Assembly (NCBI GenBank): GCA_036795455.1 | Contig: DAIRET010000039.1 | Span: 1-19,292, forward strand | Length of the DNA stretch: 19,292 nt | Direction of reading: 5' to 3' | Source: DAIRET01 sp036795455 | GTDB lineage: Bacteria; Bacteroidota; Ignavibacteria; Ignavibacteriales; Ignavibacteriaceae | Shown here: in pieces, positions 16,564-19,292 of the stretch | Position numbering within the stretch: the stretch's first letter is position 1 | Layout: each line of letters begins with the position of its first letter | The notes under the pieces: model-generated | Databases searched by the model: none | The model's input: only the letters and a program-made list of their open reading frames with translations | What the model was told of the DNA's origin: nothing | Program-made: the position numbers and the translations under genes

Positions 16564-17286
16564 TTAATGAGTTAATTCAGCAATTTCAGCAGATACAAGT
16601 ATTCTACCGCAATATTCGCAGTAAAACAACTTGTTATTTCTTCTTATTTCAAGCTGTCTCTGTGATGGAACAACGTTATTACATCCCGAACAAGCCGATC
16701 GTTTAATTGTAGCGACAGCAACCCCCCTTTTTGCTTTCCTTATTTTGATATAAGCAGCATAGTCGGGTTTTCTTATCTGCGGCTCAATTTTTTCTCTTTC
16801 CGCTTTAAGTTTAGCTTCTTCCCGCTCATTGGCTTTAATAATAACTTTTAGGTCTGCTTCTTTTTCTTTTAATTCTTTTTGCAGTTCCTCAAGCATCGGG
16901 GTAAGCTCGTCGATTTCTGTCTGGATTTTTTTACTTTGGTCGGCAAGAGAATCATTCTCAAGTTCCATTTTTGTTATTTGAACATCGGTATTATCGATTT
17001 CTTTTGTAAGAGCGTCATATTCTTTGTTGTTTCTAACGGCGTACAACTGAGCTTTGAACTTCTTTTGGTTTTCCTGCTTTAGTTCTATTTCACTTTCATT
17101 ATTTGTACGCTTGTCAAGGCACTCTTGTTTTTCCTGCTCTCGTGTAGTAATAATTCTTTGCAGTTCGTTTATTCTTTCTTCTAATCCTTGAACAGCTAAC
17201 GGAAGATCGCCCCGCAGTTCTTCAAGTTGATCTAACTGGTCGTCAATCATCTGCAACTGGTATAATGTTTTCAATCTATTAATCAA
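16564..17286 (-). CDS. Coiled-coil protein with C4 zinc ribbon (CT398-like)
   Basis: A 240-residue protein. Residues about 10-170 form a long heptad-rich coiled coil dense in E, K, L and Q. It ends in a zinc ribbon with Cys199/Cys202 (CSGC) and Cys223/Cys226 (CEYC), preceded by the conserved RKPDYAAYIKIRKAKRG segment. This is the C4-type zinc-ribbon family that includes chlamydial CT398; the general role is unknown and nucleic-acid or RNA-polymerase contact is only suggested. The start is TTG at 17286 with SD AGGAG (17300-17296), which overlaps the nif3 stop codon TAG, so translation is probably coupled. nif3 and this family are frequent neighbours, which supports a shared process. Confidence 0.87.
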   Translation of the reverse strand: MINRLKTLYQLQMIDDQLDQLEELRGDLPLAVQGLEERINELQRIITTREQEKQECLDKRTNNESEIELKQENQKKFKAQLYAVRNNKEYDALTKEIDNTDVQITKMELENDSLADQSKKIQTEIDELTPMLEELQKELKEKEADLKVIIKANEREEAKLKAEREKIEPQIRKPDYAAYIKIRKAKRGVAVATIKRSACSGCNNVVPSQRQLEIRRNNKLFYCEYCGRILVSAEIAELTH

Positions 17287-17295
17287 TTTAGTGGA

Positions 17296-17301
17296 CTCCT
17301 A
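17296..17301 (-). promoter_or_regulatory. Shine-Dalgarno of the zinc-ribbon gene, overlapping the nif3 stop
   Basis: The - strand reads TAGGAG: TAG (17301-17299) ends nif3 and AGGAG is the ribosome-binding site for the TTG start at 17286, nine bases on. It decides the unusual start codon. Confidence 0.75.
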
Positions 17302-18411
17302 AAATATTTTTAAATTTTTTATCGGATTGGTTTTATCGAAAGTATATACTTTGATACTTTTTTTATCTCCGATGAACTTCTCTACTCTTTTCTTTATTTC
17401 ATTTAAAACAACAACCTCAGTTTCATAATGCCCTGCATCAATTAGCAATATTGCACCTTCTGCATCATGAAACGTGTGGTATTTTACGTCGGCAGTAATG
17501 AAAGCGTCGGCATTGTTTTTAACCGCTTCTCCCAATAGATCACTGCCCGAGCCGCCGCAAACGGCAACTCTTGAAATTCTCCTCTTTTCCCCCGTTACAT
17601 ATTTTAAGTTTTCATTTTTAAGTTTAACGGCAACGTGTTTAATAAATTCTTCTTCAGTCAAAGGATTTTTTAATTCTCCAACTGCTCCCATACCGAAATT
17701 AGCATTTTTATTTTCAACCGGGTAAATGTCGTAAGCTGGTTCTTCATAAGGATGCGCTTTTATAATTGCCGAAATAACTTTATTCAAATGCCAGTTGTCA
17801 ATTAGGACTTCCAGCCTGGTTTCTTCAACAGTTTCAAATTTTTCTTTTTCACCAACTGCAGGTTTTGTATTACTTGCACCGAAAAAAGTACCCTGACCTG
17901 TAGCTCTGTAACTACAATTTGAATAATCACCAATTACACCACCCCCGGCATTGAAAACTGCTTCCGATACTTGATTCAGATGCGATAAAGGAACAAAAAC
18001 AACAACTTTTTTCTGGCTGGAATCAAGGTTTTTTAAGAATTTGATGTTCAATAGCTCCATTTTTTTTGCAAGCTGGAAGCTGACGCCGTCTTTTGTGAAA
18101 TCAAGATTTGTATGTGCTGAGAAAAGTGTTATTTCGGATTTTATTAGTAAGTGAATCAGTTTTGAAATTTTATCGGATTTTGGTGTAATTCGTCTTAAAG
18201 GGGTGAAAATAAGCGGATGATGTGATATAATTAAATTGCAGTTCTTCCTTATCGCTTCTTTGATTGTTCTTTCGGTTACCTCCAAACAGATAAGGATATT
18301 TTTAACTTCTTGTTCAGGGTAACCTACTTGCAGTCCGGGATTGTCTTTTTGCCATGCAGCCCCTCCCGGAGCCCAATCTTCTATAAATTTAATTAAATCG
18401 CTCTTCTTCAT
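17299..18411 (-). CDS. Nif3-like dinuclear metal-centre protein (DUF34, YqfO type)
   Basis: A member of the conserved NIF3/DUF34 family, proposed GTP cyclohydrolase-like or metal-handling proteins whose physiological role is unsettled. I start it at ATG 18411 (370 residues). An in-frame ATG at 18450 would lie inside a hairpin and add 13 odd residues. The two Nif3 halves carry the di-metal ligands: His64/His65 (ISHHP), His100 and Asp104 (SAHTNLD), His328 and Glu332 (GHYETE). Between them an inserted domain at about 132-235 (VVVFVPLSHL to HPYEEPAYDIYP) resembles the PII/CutA-like insert of YqfO. The zinc-ribbon gene follows 12 bases downstream. Upstream is a promoter match, then a roughly 125-base leader ending in a terminator-like hairpin whose T-tract reaches three bases from the ATG. 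No SD. Confidence 0.92.
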   Translation of the reverse strand: MKKSDLIKFIEDWAPGGAAWQKDNPGLQVGYPEQEVKNILICLEVTERTIKEAIRKNCNLIISHHPLIFTPLRRITPKSDKISKLIHLLIKSEITLFSAHTNLDFTKDGVSFQLAKKMELLNIKFLKNLDSSQKKVVVFVPLSHLNQVSEAVFNAGGGVIGDYSNCSYRATGQGTFFGASNTKPAVGEKEKFETVEETRLEVLIDNWHLNKVISAIIKAHPYEEPAYDIYPVENKNANFGMGAVGELKNPLTEEEFIKHVAVKLKNENLKYVTGEKRRISRVAVCGGSGSDLLGEAVKNNADAFITADVKYHTFHDAEGAILLIDAGHYETEVVVLNEIKKRVEKFIGDKKSIKVYTFDKTNPIKNLKIF

Positions 18412-18414
18412 AAC

Positions 18415-18451
18415 AAAAAAAATGCACTTCGATAAAGGAGCGAAGTGCATT
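18415..18451 (-). terminator. Terminator-like hairpin directly before the nif3 start
   Basis: A perfect 11-bp inverted repeat (18421-18431 with 18441-18451, core TGCACTTCG/CGAAGTGCA) with a nine-base loop, followed on the - strand by eight T (18422-18415) and then GTT-ATG. By structure it is a rho-independent terminator. It may end ispG transcripts, or act as an attenuator in the nif3 leader, since a promoter match lies upstream of it. Confidence 0.8.
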
Positions 18452-18591
18452 AGAATAATTTATAATACTATTTTTGCGACAGTTAATACTATATCTGCCA
18501 TCAGGTATTTTAACTTTAACTTATTTTCCATAAAACTTGATACAAAATTAACGTAAAATTCATTAATTCACAATAAGCAACAAAACTTTTT
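18452..18591 (-). promoter_or_regulatory. ispG-nif3 intergenic region with candidate nif3 promoter
   Basis: On the - strand TTATTG (18576-18571), 20 bases, TAATTTTG (18550-18543), an exact TAnnTTTG box with the same upstream element and spacing as at cmk. Transcription from here would start near 18536 and give a leader of about 125 bases. The leader is A+T-rich with one mixed stretch (ACCTGATGGCAG, about 18509-18498). I recognise no known riboswitch in it. Confidence 0.5.
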
Positions 18592-19292
18592 TTACTTTGG
18601 TTCAATCCAATTCCCATCTTCTTTGATTAAACCGATTAGTTCTTCAACAGATTCCGATGAGTTTATATTCCTTTTTACTACATCTTTCCCCCTGTAAAGA
18701 GTAATTTTTCCGATACCGGAGCCGACATACCCGTAATCAGCGTCAGCCATCTCTCCGGGACCATTAACAATACATCCCATTATAGCTATCTTTACTCCCT
18801 TCAAATGCTCTGTTCGTACTCTTATCTTTTCTGTAGTTTCCTGTAAATCAAATAAAGTTCGTCCACAGGATGGACATGCAATATATTCTGTTTTCGATAT
18901 TCTAACCCTTGCAGCTTGAAGTATTCCGAATAGAACTCTGTTAATATCACTTTCACTTAAATCCTTGATAGAGTCTGCCTCTACCCAAACACCGTCGCCA
19001 AAGCCATCAATTAACAATCCTCCGAAATCAGTAGCCGAATACAGTGTAAATTCTTCATTTGAAATGCCGGAATATTTCCTTTTAATAATCACGGGATTAT
19101 TGATCCCTTTATTCATCAATTCTATGAATACCCTTCTCTGCTCGGCTAAACCGTGTTGATTGGCGGTTTCTAAAACTATGATAATATTTTGTTCATCTTT
19201 TAGAAATTCAGATACTTCATCATTCAGTTCGTCCAAAGTAAGTGAAACGAAATTAAACAACGCCGTTTCATTTTTCTTCAATCTATAATCAT
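18592..19292 (-). CDS. ispG: 4-hydroxy-3-methylbut-2-enyl diphosphate synthase IspG, C-terminal part
   Basis: Partial gene: the reading frame is open to the window edge, and the TTG at 19281 is not a real start. IspG is the 4Fe-4S enzyme that converts MEcPP to HMBPP, the penultimate MEP step. The visible part ends with the iron-sulfur domain: CPSC in ACPSCGRTLFDL, the third cysteine in MGCIVNGPGE with the conserved Glu, then ADADYGYVG. Before it, about 130 residues (NIIIVLETANQHG to GVWVEA) match the extra central TIM-like domain of the large IspG form found in plants, Chlamydia and Bacteroidota relatives, absent from the E. coli form. It is followed by an intergenic region with the nif3 promoter match. 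The product of this enzyme is the substrate of IspH, encoded 10 kb away. Confidence 0.94.
   Translation of the reverse strand, partial: DYRLKKNETALFNFVSLTLDELNDEVSEFLKDEQNIIIVLETANQHGLAEQRRVFIELMNKGINNPVIIKRKYSGISNEEFTLYSATDFGGLLIDGFGDGVWVEADSIKDLSESDINRVLFGILQAARVRISKTEYIACPSCGRTLFDLQETTEKIRVRTEHLKGVKIAIMGCIVNGPGEMADADYGYVGSGIGKITLYRGKDVVKRNINSSESVEELIGLIKEDGNWIEPK

Noticed and set aside
18452..18540. Known riboswitch in the nif3 leader
   Set aside because: CTGATGGCAGA loosely resembles a kink-turn half, but no complete known class (SAM, TPP, cobalamin, NiCo, Mn) could be assembled from the surrounding bases.
1..19292. Mobile elements, CRISPR arrays, toxin-antitoxin or defence genes
   Set aside because: No direct repeat arrays, transposase or integrase motifs, or defence domains were seen. 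Gene style and A+T content look uniform across the window by eye.

Overview
This AT-rich window is dense housekeeping chromosome. Nothing in it marks a prophage, plasmid, CRISPR locus or transposon, and no gap between genes exceeds about 180 bases. The organism looks like a member of the Bacteroidota/Ignavibacteriota/Chlorobi assemblage. The reasons are: a large-form IspG with the extra central domain; a trigger factor with a weakly conserved PPIase domain; a six-domain ribosomal protein S1 next to ispH and cmk; a tRNA without encoded CCA; many genes with no Shine-Dalgarno (SD) sequence; and two good matches to the Bacteroidota promoter pattern (TTG, 20-nt spacer, TAnnTTTG). This lineage call is inference from protein style and signals, not a database result.

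Layout, left to right. Bases 1-63 are the 3' part of a tRNA-Leu(UAG). It is followed almost directly by trigger factor (tig) and clpP on the + strand, closed by a strong terminator. A LACTB-like serine hydrolase with C-terminal TPRs follows on +. It converges on a small unrecognised envelope-type protein on the - strand.

From about 14.0 kb back to 3.55 kb the - strand carries lon, free methionine-R-sulfoxide reductase, dnaX, cmk, ispH, rpsA, mtaB and the unrecognised gene, in transcription order. lon/fRMsr overlap by ATGA, and dnaX follows 9 nt later. cmk/ispH form the usual close pair ahead of rpsA, and rpsA ends in a strong hairpin terminator. A divergent 70-100 bp gap separates lon from suhB (inositol monophosphatase) on +. 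A class V aminotransferase follows suhB. A GC-cored inverted repeat then meets the convergent - strand pair nif3 and a coiled-coil/zinc-ribbon gene. The right edge holds the C-terminal part of ispG on -.

Functionally the region groups protein folding and turnover (trigger factor, ClpP, Lon, Met-sulfoxide repair), translation and tRNA modification (S1, MtaB, tRNA-Leu), DNA replication (DnaX), nucleotide supply (Cmk), and the last two Fe-S steps of the MEP isoprenoid pathway (IspG, IspH). I do not see a new multi-gene system.

The most interesting signals are at RNA level. Three genes (the LACTB-like gene, mtaB, nif3) start 3-13 nt after the U-tract of a terminator-like hairpin and have no SD. 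The nif3 case lies downstream of a good promoter match and carries an anti-SD-like loop. SD usage is sharply bimodal across the window.
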